Shown here: in pieces, positions 13,459-19,919 of the stretch
How the letters are laid out: each line of letters begins with the position of its first letter
How positions within the stretch are numbered: position 1 is the first letter of the stretch
Source of the DNA: an uncultured Atopobiaceae bacterium
GTDB lineage: Bacteria; Actinomycetota; Coriobacteriia; Coriobacteriales; Atopobiaceae
NCBI GenBank assembly: GCA_944321005.1
Contig: CALUJT010000007.1
Span: 1 to 21,274 of the forward strand
DNA length: 21,274 nt
Direction of reading: 5' to 3'
Notes under the pieces: generated by a model
Told to the model about the DNA's origin: nothing
Databases searched by the model: none
Seen by the model: the letters and a program-made list of their open reading frames with translations, nothing else
Translations under genes and position numbers: made by a program

Positions 13459-14439
13459 TCAGTCGTGGGAAAGTGCCTGTCCCTTTTGCACGTTCACAAT
13501 GACGATGCCCAGGCTCACGAGCACGAGGGCCGCCACGGCCACTACGGGGCTCACCACGTTGGTCTCGCCGAGAAGGACGGCCGAGAGCAGCACGCCAAAG
13601 ACCGGGTTCATGAAGCCGAAGATTGCCACGCGCGACACGGGGTTCGCCGCCAGCGCGAGCGACCACAGCGAGTAGGCCGCGGCGGAGATGAAGCCCAGAT
13701 AGGCGAGGAGCGCGAGCGCGGGCAGCGGGTTCGCGGCGTCTGCCGGCGCCACGTGACCGCCCGCCGCGATGCCCACCGCCAGCATGATCGCCCCGCCGAG
13801 GACGAACTGCCAGCCGGAGAGCAGCACGGGGTCGTGCTCGCGCGAGAAGCGCTTGGCCAGGTTGCTCGACGTGGCGGCGGCCAACGTGGACGCGAGCACC
13901 ATGCCCTCGCCGGAAAGCGTGAAGCTAAGGCCTTCGGACTCGCCCGTCACGTTCACGAGTACCACGCCCGCAAAGCCGATGAGGCAGCCGAGGACCTTGC
14001 GGCCCGTGAGCCGCTCGAAGCGAAAGACCAGCGCGGCCAGAAGCACGCAGAGAAACGAGTTGCTCGCCTCGAGGATGGAGCTCGTGACGCCCGCGCAGTT
14101 GGCGAGGCCCACGTAGAAGAGGACATACTGGAGTACGGTCTGGAAGAGCGAGAGCGCGCCGATGGCGGGCAGGTCGCGCCGCTCGGGCACAAAGGCGCGC
14201 CGCGTGGCCACGCTCATGCCCGCCACCACCATGAGACCCGCGATGACGAAGCGCGTTCCGGCAAAGGCCAGGATCGAGGGCACGTCCGCCGCGTCGATGG
14301 CAAAGAGCCCGTAGCCGATCTTCACGCACGGGAAGGCGGAGCCCCACAGAAAGCAGCTTGCCAGACAGGCCAGGACCACGCCCGGCAGCGTGGCGATGAA
14401 GGGAGTCTTCTGGGGGTTGGTTACGGCCTCTGAGCTCAC
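13459..14439 (-). CDS. EamA/DMT-superfamily transporter
   Basis: A 326-residue inner-membrane protein with about ten hydrophobic helices in two EamA repeats: roughly residues 20-160 (CLASCFLWGSAFPCVKIGYG near the start) and 175-315 (ending AALVLVSLGIVIVNVQ). The substrate is unknown; relatives export metabolites or amino acids. I chose the GTG at 14437-14439 because GGGAAGCGAGAAGAAC precedes it as in the polyprenyl synthase gene; an ATG at 14472 would add 11 residues and has a weak AGGA. The last codons (QKGQALSHD) overlap a GTGCAAAAGGGACAGG repeat, so the C-terminal tail appears to be built from a repeat element. The gene faces higBA across a 204-base spacer. Confidence 0.85.
   Translation of the reverse strand: MSSEAVTNPQKTPFIATLPGVVLACLASCFLWGSAFPCVKIGYGLFAIDAADVPSILAFAGTRFVIAGLMVVAGMSVATRRAFVPERRDLPAIGALSLFQTVLQYVLFYVGLANCAGVTSSILEASNSFLCVLLAALVFRFERLTGRKVLGCLIGFAGVVLVNVTGESEGLSFTLSGEGMVLASTLAAATSSNLAKRFSREHDPVLLSGWQFVLGGAIMLAVGIAAGGHVAPADAANPLPALALLAYLGFISAAAYSLWSLALAANPVSRVAIFGFMNPVFGVLLSAVLLGETNVVSPVVAVAALVLVSLGIVIVNVQKGQALSHD
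13473..13491. repeat. Half-element of the GGGAC palindrome family inside the EamA C-terminus
   Basis: On the - strand it reads GTGCAAAAGGGACAGGCAC. It has GTGC/GCAC ends and the GGGACAGG core seen in the long palindromes at 211 and 20775, with the GTGCAAA end seen at 9180. It encodes the last residues of the EamA protein. Confidence 0.5.
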
Positions 14440-14513
14440 GTTCTTCTCGCTTCCCTCGGTATTATGCCGCATGACATCCTAGCAGGAATCTTGCAGCCGC
14501 GTACGCAAAGGAC

Positions 14514-14542
14514 GGAACTTGTGTTCCACAAACAAATGTTCT
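14514..14542. promoter_or_regulatory. Two tandem LexA-like palindromes ahead of EamA
   Basis: GGAACTTGTGTTCC (14514-14527) is a perfect palindromic arrangement of GGAAC and GTTCC. Fifteen bases on, the - strand reads AGAACATTTGTTTG (14542-14529), which differs at one base in fourteen from the LexA-like box of the polymerase gene. Both have the GAAC-N4-GTTC/T form of Gram-positive SOS boxes. They lie between the divergent EamA and higB genes, 75-100 bases from the EamA start. Confidence 0.45.
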
Positions 14543-14585
14543 AATATCAAGAAAGAAGAATAGTGGAAAGGGGACGCAAGATGGT

Positions 14586-14613
14586 TTGCAATACTTCTGT
14601 CATTCAGTACTAT
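14586..14613 (+). promoter_or_regulatory. Candidate promoter of the higBA locus
   Basis: TTGCAA (14586-14591) and TACTAT (14608-14613), 16 bases apart, form a plausible promoter 30 bases before the higB ATG. Short inverted pieces (GCAATAC with GTATTGC, ATACTTC with GAAGTAT) overlap and follow it and could bind the HigA antitoxin, which normally autorepresses. Confidence 0.4.
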
Positions 14614-14643
14614 ATCCGTATTGCGGAAGTATGGTGATGCGGA

Positions 14644-14932
14644 ATGAGGTTCAAGGAGGCATCGCTCGAAGCATTTTGGAGAAGTCCTGCTCGCCATACG
14701 CCGCCGTGGATTCCGGCGAGCATCCGCAGGCAGCTATTTCGAAGGCTGCAGATGCTCGATGCCGCTCACGAGCTTAGGGACCTTAGGGTTCCTCCGGGCA
14801 AACAGGCTGGAGAAGCTGAAGGGTGAACGGGCAGGAAGCTTCAGCATCCGTGTCAACGATCAATGGAGGCTTTGCTTTCAATGGGAAAGTGGGGAGGCGA
14901 TAGGGGTTGAGCTCTGCGACTACCATGACTGA
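14644..14932 (+). pseudogene. higB: HigB/RelE-type toxin, broken by a one-base frameshift
   Basis: The first part, from ATG 14644, reads MRFKEASLEAFWRS...RRQLFRRLQMLDAAHELRDLRVPPG, a typical HigB beginning. At about 14800 the frame is lost (GGC AAA CAG...) and stops at 14824-14826 after 60 codons. Shifting by one base at that point restores the family's second half (NRLEKLKGERAGSFSIRVND, QWRLCFQWESGEAIGVELCD) to the TGA at 14930-14932. That half includes the RVNDQWR and DYHD motifs of host-inhibition ribonucleases. One extra A in GGCAAACAGG explains it. Intact HigB cuts ribosome-bound mRNA; this copy should be inactive unless frameshifting occurs or the base is a sequencing error. The restored stop overlaps the higA start by 8 bases. 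Confidence 0.85.
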
Positions 14933-15203
14933 CGTCATCTCAACTCCGGGGGAGATTCTATCCGAGGAGTTTCTAGTTCCGATGGGCATCAGTCAGTACC
15001 GGCTGGCCAAGGCGATTGGTAAGCCGCAGTCCGCGATTTCCGACATCGTGAATGGGCGACGGTCTATCACGCCCGAGATGGCCTGGCTTCTTGGCAAGGC
15101 CTTGGGCACCACGCCTGAGTTCTGGCTGAGCCTTGAGGCAACCTATCAGCTCAAATTGCTTGAGGCGCGCCCCGATCAGCCTGAGGTTGCCGTTCTGGTC
15201 TGA
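14925..15203 (+). CDS. higA: HigA antitoxin, HTH protein
   Basis: A 92-residue antitoxin of the HigA/VapI family that binds the toxin and represses its own operon. The Cro/CI-type helix-turn-helix covers about 19-70 (GISQYRLAKAIGKPQSAISD, then GRRSITPEMAWLL), preceded by the family hallmark STPGEILSEEFLVPMG and followed by GTTPEFWLSLEATYQLKLLE. Length is typical. The ATG at 14925 overlaps the ancestral higB stop in the form ATGACTGA, the usual translational coupling; a TTG 18 bases upstream is less likely. The antitoxin is intact although the toxin is frameshifted. A small hairpin (15254-15266) lies between its end and the convergent purL. Confidence 0.93.
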   Translation: MTDVISTPGEILSEEFLVPMGISQYRLAKAIGKPQSAISDIVNGRRSITPEMAWLLGKALGTTPEFWLSLEATYQLKLLEARPDQPEVAVLV

Positions 15204-15272
15204 TGGGCAACAGGTGCGGCGGCCTTCCAGCTGAAGTTTCTTGAGAAGGACGGGCGGGCCACCCGCACGACG

Positions 15273-18200
15273 TTACTCCGTGAAGTACGCCACGCCGCCC
15301 TCGATGAGCGGCTGGTACGCGTTGCCCGGCACGTTCTTGTAGAGGCCGGCGCCGGAGCGCTCGGTGTGGCCCATCTTGCCGAGGATGCGGCCGTCGGGCG
15401 AGGTGATGCCCTCGATGGCGAGCACCGAGCCGTTGGGGTTGACGTCGAGGCTCATGCCCGGAGTGCCGTCCTCGTCCACGTACTGCGTGGCAACCTGGCC
15501 CGCGGCCACGAGCTGCGCGACCATCTCGGGCGAGGCCACGAAGCGACCCTCGCCGTGGGAGATCGCGATGTTGTGGACGTCGCCGACCTCGCACTTGGAG
15601 AGCCAGGGGCTGAGGTTGGACGCCACGCGCGTGCGCACGAGGCGGCTCTGGTGGCGACCGATGGTGTTGAAGGTGAGCGTGGGGCAGGCGTCGTCCATCG
15701 GGCAGATGTCGCCGTACGGCACGAGGCCCAGCTTGATGAGGGCCTGGAAGCCGTTGCAGATGCCCAGCATGAGGCCGTCGCGCTTCTGCAGCAGCTCGCG
15801 CACCGCCTCGGTGACCTCGGGCGCGCGGAAGAACGCGGTGATGAACTTGGCGGAGCCCTCGGGCTCGTCGCCGCCGGAGAAGCCGCCCGGGATCATGACG
15901 ATCTGGCTCTCGCGGATGCGGCGCGCGAGCTCGTGCGTGCTCTCGGCCACGGCCTCGGGCGTGAGGTTGTTGATGACAAAGACGTCCGCCACCGCTCCGG
16001 CGCGCTCGAAGGCGTGCGCTGTGTCGTACTCGCAGTTGGTGCCCGGGAAGACGGGGATGATGACGCGCGGGCGCGCCACGTGGACGGCGGGCACGGGGCG
16101 GCCCTTGCCGGAGGCGGCGAGGTCGAAGGAGACGGTCTCGACCTTCTCGCCCTCCGCGCGATACGGGAAGACGGACTCGACGGCACCCTCCCAGGCCTCC
16201 TGGAGCTCGGTGAGGTCGATCTTCTCGCCGCCGACGGAGAGCTCGTAGGCCTCCGTGGTGGTGCCAAAGAGCGAGGCGGTCACGCCCTCGGGCACGTCGG
16301 GCAGCTCGGCGTCGTCGGAGAGCTCCACGAGGAAGCTGCCGTAGGACGGGCAGAAGAGGGCGTCCGCGCCAAAGGCCGGCGCGAGCTCGAGTCCGATCTG
16401 GTTGCCCACGCACATCTTGAACGCGGCCTCCGCCACGCCGCCGTAGCCGGGCGTGGAGACGGCGAGCGCGTCGCCGCGGCCCACGAGGCCCTCGACGTAG
16501 GAGAACGTGTCGAGAAGGGCCTGGGCGCCGGGGGTGAGGCCGTCGTCGGCGTAGTTCGGCACGAGGACGAGCACGCGGTGGCCGGCCCCCTTGAACTCGG
16601 GCGAGGTCACGCGGTCCACGGTGCCGAGGCCCGTGGCAAAGGACACGAGGGTGGGCGGGACGTCCAGCTCCTCGAAGCTGCCGGACATGGAGTCCTTGCC
16701 GCCGATGGAGCCGATGCCGAGGTCGACCTGCGCCATGAGGGCGCCGAGAAGGGCGGCTACGGGCTTGCCCCAGCGGCGCGGGTCCTCGCGCAGGCGCTCG
16801 AAGTACTCCTGGAACGTGAGGTAGAGGTTCTCGTGCTCGAAGCCCGCCGCCACCATGCGGCTCACGGACTCGATGACGGAGAGGTAGGCGCCGGTGTAGC
16901 AGTTGGCGCTCATGAGGTAGGGGTTGAAGCCCCACGCCATGCCGGAGCACGTGGTGGTCTCGCCGTCCACGGGGAGCTTGGCGGCCATGGCCATGCTGGG
17001 CGTGAGCTGGGTGCGCCCGCCGAAGGGCATGAGCACGGTCGCGGCGCCGATGGTGGAGTCGAAGCGCTCGGAGAGGCCCTTGTTGGAGGCGACGTTGAGG
17101 TCGGTCACGAGGGCGCGCATCCTCTCGGCGAGGGTGTCGCCCTCCCAGGTGCGGCAGAACTCCTCGGGGGCCTCCACGTGCGCGGAGGTCTCCTTGGGGG
17201 CGCCGTTGGAGGCGAGGAACTCGCGGCTCACGTCCACGATCGTGCTGCCGCGCCAGCTCATGCGCAGGCGGGGCTCCTCGGTGACGGTGGCCACGACGGT
17301 GGCCTCGAGGTTCTCCTCGTGCGCGTAGCCCATGAACTCGTCGACGTCCTCCGGGGCGAGCGCCACGGCCATGCGCTCCTGGGACTCGGAGATCGCGAGC
17401 TCGGTGCCGTCGAGGCCCTCGTACTTCTTGGGAACGAGGTCGAGGTTGATGTCCAGGCCGTCGGCCAGCTCGCCGATGGCCACGGAGACGCCGCCCGCGC
17501 CGAAGTCGTTGCAGCGCTTGATGAGGCGGCAGGCGTCCTCGCGGCGGAAGAGGCGCTGGAGCTTGCGCTCGATGGGAGGGTTGCCCTTCTGAACCTCGGC
17601 GCCGTCCTGCGCGAGGGAGTCCACGTTGTGCGCCTTGGAGGAGCCGGTGGCGCCGCCGATGCCGTCGCGGCCGGTGCGGCCGCCCAGCAGCACGATCTTG
17701 TCGCCGGGCGCCGGGCACTCGCGGCGCACGTGGGAGGCCGGGGTGGCGCCCACGACGGCGCCGATCTCCATGCGCTTGGCCACGTAGCCGGGGTGGTAGA
17801 GCTCGGAGACCTGGCCCGTGGCCAGGCCGATCTGGTTGCCGTAGCTGGAGTAGCCGGCGGCAGCGGTGGTCACGAGCTTGCGCTGCGGGAGCTTGCCCTC
17901 CATGGTCTGAGAGACGGGGACGGTGGGGTCTGCCGCGCCGGTGACGCGCATGGCCTGGTAGACGTAGCTGCGCCCGGAGAGCGGGTCGCGGATGGCGCCG
18001 CCGATGCAGGTGGCCGCGCCGCCAAAGGGCTCGATCTCCGTGGGGTGGTTGTGGGTCTCGTTCTTGAAGAGGAAGAGCCAGTCCTGGTCCTCGCCGTTGA
18101 CGTCCACCTTGACCTTGACGGTGCAGGCGTTGATCTCCTCGGACTCGTCGAGGTTCTTGAGCTGCCCGGTGTGCTTGAGCCACTTGGCGCCGATGGTGCC

Positions 18201-19019
18201 CATGTCCATGAGGCAGACGGGCTTCTCGTCGCGTCCGAGCTCGTGGCGCATCTCCATGTAGCGGTCGAACGCGGCGCGGACCACCTGGTCGTCGAACTGC
18301 AGGTGCTCGAGGGCGGTGCCGAAGGTGGTGTGGCGGCAGTGGTCGGACCAGTAGGTGTCGATCATCTTGATCTCGGTGATCGTGGGCACGCGCCCCTCGC
18401 CGGCGAAGTAGCTCTGGCAGAAGGTGATGTCCGCGAGGTCCATGGCAAGGCCGCGCTCGTCGATGAAGGCCTTGAGCTGGGCCTGGTCGAGCTCTAGGAA
18501 GTCGCTCAGCACCTCGACGTCGGCCGGCTCGGGGTAGGTCTGGCGCAGGGTCTTGCGCTCCTCGAGGGAGGCCTCGCGCGCCTCCACGGGGTTGATCACG
18601 TAGTGCTTGACCGCGTCGAGCGCCGCGGGGGTGCAGGCGCCCTCGATGACATAGACCTTGGCGCAGCGCACCGTGGGCCGCTCGCCCTGGCTGATGAGCT
18701 GGACGCACTCGGCGGCGGAGTCCGCGCGCTGGTCAAACTGGCCGGGCAGCGCCTCCACGGCAAAGACGCTCACGTTCTTCTCGCCCAGGCTTGCGGGAAG
18801 CTCGCGTGAGGTGACGTCCACCTGCGGCTCGCTGAAGACAATGGGTACGCAGCGCTCGAAGAGCTCGGCGTCGATTCCCTCCACGTCGTAGCGGTTGACG
18901 ATGCGCAGACGTGCGTCGGGCGCGAGGCCCTCGGTGACGACGGACGCGAGCTCGGCCCTGAGCTGCTGAGCCTCGACGTCGAACCCCGGCTTCTTCTCCA
19001 CGTAGATGCGTGAGACCAT
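15273..19019 (-). CDS. purL: Phosphoribosylformylglycinamidine synthase, single chain
   Basis: A 1248-residue enzyme for the fourth step of purine synthesis (FGAR + Gln + ATP to FGAM). The first AIRS-type half has DTYWSDHCRHTTFGT at about 221-235 and NETHNHPTEIEPFGGAATCI; GIGSIGGKDSMSG belongs to the second half. The C-terminal glutaminase domain starts near PVFPGTNCEYD, with the nucleophile Cys1088 in GICNGFQAL and His1218/Glu1220 in MGHTER. So all three functions that are separate PurS/PurL/PurQ in many Gram-positives are in one chain, the long form of proteobacteria and some Clostridia and Coriobacteria. The ATG at 19017-19019 follows AGGAGGT. No other pur gene is in the window. Long open frames on the other strand here are GC-rich shadows. 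Confidence 0.97.
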   Translation of the reverse strand: MVSRIYVEKKPGFDVEAQQLRAELASVVTEGLAPDARLRIVNRYDVEGIDAELFERCVPIVFSEPQVDVTSRELPASLGEKNVSVFAVEALPGQFDQRADSAAECVQLISQGERPTVRCAKVYVIEGACTPAALDAVKHYVINPVEAREASLEERKTLRQTYPEPADVEVLSDFLELDQAQLKAFIDERGLAMDLADITFCQSYFAGEGRVPTITEIKMIDTYWSDHCRHTTFGTALEHLQFDDQVVRAAFDRYMEMRHELGRDEKPVCLMDMGTIGAKWLKHTGQLKNLDESEEINACTVKVKVDVNGEDQDWLFLFKNETHNHPTEIEPFGGAATCIGGAIRDPLSGRSYVYQAMRVTGAADPTVPVSQTMEGKLPQRKLVTTAAAGYSSYGNQIGLATGQVSELYHPGYVAKRMEIGAVVGATPASHVRRECPAPGDKIVLLGGRTGRDGIGGATGSSKAHNVDSLAQDGAEVQKGNPPIERKLQRLFRREDACRLIKRCNDFGAGGVSVAIGELADGLDINLDLVPKKYEGLDGTELAISESQERMAVALAPEDVDEFMGYAHEENLEATVVATVTEEPRLRMSWRGSTIVDVSREFLASNGAPKETSAHVEAPEEFCRTWEGDTLAERMRALVTDLNVASNKGLSERFDSTIGAATVLMPFGGRTQLTPSMAMAAKLPVDGETTTCSGMAWGFNPYLMSANCYTGAYLSVIESVSRMVAAGFEHENLYLTFQEYFERLREDPRRWGKPVAALLGALMAQVDLGIGSIGGKDSMSGSFEELDVPPTLVSFATGLGTVDRVTSPEFKGAGHRVLVLVPNYADDGLTPGAQALLDTFSYVEGLVGRGDALAVSTPGYGGVAEAAFKMCVGNQIGLELAPAFGADALFCPSYGSFLVELSDDAELPDVPEGVTASLFGTTTEAYELSVGGEKIDLTELQEAWEGAVESVFPYRAEGEKVETVSFDLAASGKGRPVPAVHVARPRVIIPVFPGTNCEYDTAHAFERAGAVADVFVINNLTPEAVAESTHELARRIRESQIVMIPGGFSGGDEPEGSAKFITAFFRAPEVTEAVRELLQKRDGLMLGICNGFQALIKLGLVPYGDICPMDDACPTLTFNTIGRHQSRLVRTRVASNLSPWLSKCEVGDVHNIAISHGEGRFVASPEMVAQLVAAGQVATQYVDEDGTPGMSLDVNPNGSVLAIEGITSPDGRILGKMGHTERSGAGLYKNVPGNAYQPLIEGGVAYFTE

Positions 19020-19079
19020 GCGCGACTACCTCCTGGTTGCTGAAGGTGCGGTGATAGTCCCACCATTCTACGGCAAAAT

Positions 19080-19092
19080 GCTACCGCTCGGC
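19080..19092 (-). terminator. Weak hairpin with T-run between ecfT and purL
   Basis: On the - strand ACCGC-CGA-GCGGT makes a 5-bp stem followed by AGCATTTT. It lies 24 bases past the ecfT stop. The stem is short, so ecfT and purL may still share some transcript. Confidence 0.35.
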
Positions 19093-19115
19093 GGTCGGAC
19101 GGTCCTTCTCGGCGC

Positions 19116-19919
19116 CTAGGGCACGAGCGCCAGCGCGGCGAGAAGGGCCACGAGGCCCAGGGTCAGCGCCATCGCCACGCCCTCGTGGACGCCCACGCGC
19201 TGCTCGTGGAGGTGCGTGCGCCCCGATCCGCCCTCGTAGCAGCGGGCGTCGAGTGCGCGGGAGAGGCCGTCGGCGTGGCGCAGGCCGCTCGCGAGAAGTG
19301 CCACGACCACGGGCACGACGGAGCGCACGCGCTGGACGGGGCCGCCCTCGTCGAAGGCGCCGCCGCGCAGGGACTGGGCGTCGATGATGGCGGAGGCCTC
19401 GTCTGCCAGGGTTGGGACGAAGCGCATCATGAGCGAGAAGACCATGGCGATCTCGTGGCCCGGCAGGCCCAGGCGCGAGAGCGGCGAGAGCATGCGGTCG
19501 AAGGCGTCTGCGAGCTGCGTGGGCGTGGTCGTGAGCATGATGAGCGAGCCCGCAACGAGCGCCAGGGCGAAGCGGGCGGTGTAGAGCGCCGCCGCGCGCA
19601 GGCCGCCCTCCGTGACGGAGAGGGGGCCGAGCGCGGCCACGACGTCGCCCGTGTGCACGAAGACCAGGTTGAAGAGCGAGAGCACGGCGAGAAACACCAG
19701 GAGAGGCCGGACGGACGCGAGCACGCGTCCGGCGGGCACGCGCGCGGCGGCCAGCGCGCCGGCCACGAAGGCCGCGGCAGCAAGGAGCTGGGGAAGGCTC
19801 GATACGCAGAAGATCGCCACGAGCGCCACGAGCGTGCAGACGAGCTTGACGCGGGCGTCGAGCCTGTGGACGGGGGAGTCCGCGGCAAAGTACTGTCCCA
19901 CCGAGATGCGAAGCGCCAC
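19116..19919 (-). CDS. ecfT: ECF transporter transmembrane subunit
   Basis: A 267-residue membrane protein, the T-component that joins the two ATPases to a substrate-binding S-component. Hydrophobic helices lie at about 25-60, 68-92, 108-130, and at the C-terminus (MALTLGLVALLAALALVP). The two cytoplasmic coupling helices that grip the ATPases are marked by Ala-Gln-Ser-Leu-Arg-Gly-Gly near 182-188 and DARCYEGG near 225, variants of the family's X-R-G motifs. The GTG start at 19917-19919 directly follows the ecfA TAG, with GGAGGTGAGG as ribosome-binding site, so the two are translationally linked. No S-component is in the window, so the substrate (vitamin or metal) is unknown. Confidence 0.92.
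   Translation of the reverse strand: MALRISVGQYFAADSPVHRLDARVKLVCTLVALVAIFCVSSLPQLLAAAAFVAGALAAARVPAGRVLASVRPLLVFLAVLSLFNLVFVHTGDVVAALGPLSVTEGGLRAAALYTARFALALVAGSLIMLTTTPTQLADAFDRMLSPLSRLGLPGHEIAMVFSLMMRFVPTLADEASAIIDAQSLRGGAFDEGGPVQRVRSVVPVVVALLASGLRHADGLSRALDARCYEGGSGRTHLHEQRVGVHEGVAMALTLGLVALLAALALVP

Noticed and set aside
15366-18497. A 1043-codon open frame on the + strand
   Set aside because: It lies wholly antisense to purL, has low-complexity Ala/Gly/Val/His composition and no motif; GC-rich third positions keep such shadow frames open.
15151-18708. An 1185-codon open frame on the - strand
   Set aside because: It overlaps purL in another frame on the same strand and is Arg/Pro/His-rich low-complexity sequence; purL matches its family over its full length.
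18770-18785. Another GAGAAGAACGTG copy on the - strand
   Set aside because: It is inside purL (residues GEKNV) and far from any start, so it is coding sequence and was not counted as a border motif.
19020-19115. Purine riboswitch or PurR-type site before purL
   Set aside because: The 96-base gap is too short for a full aptamer plus expression platform, and I saw no conserved riboswitch core.
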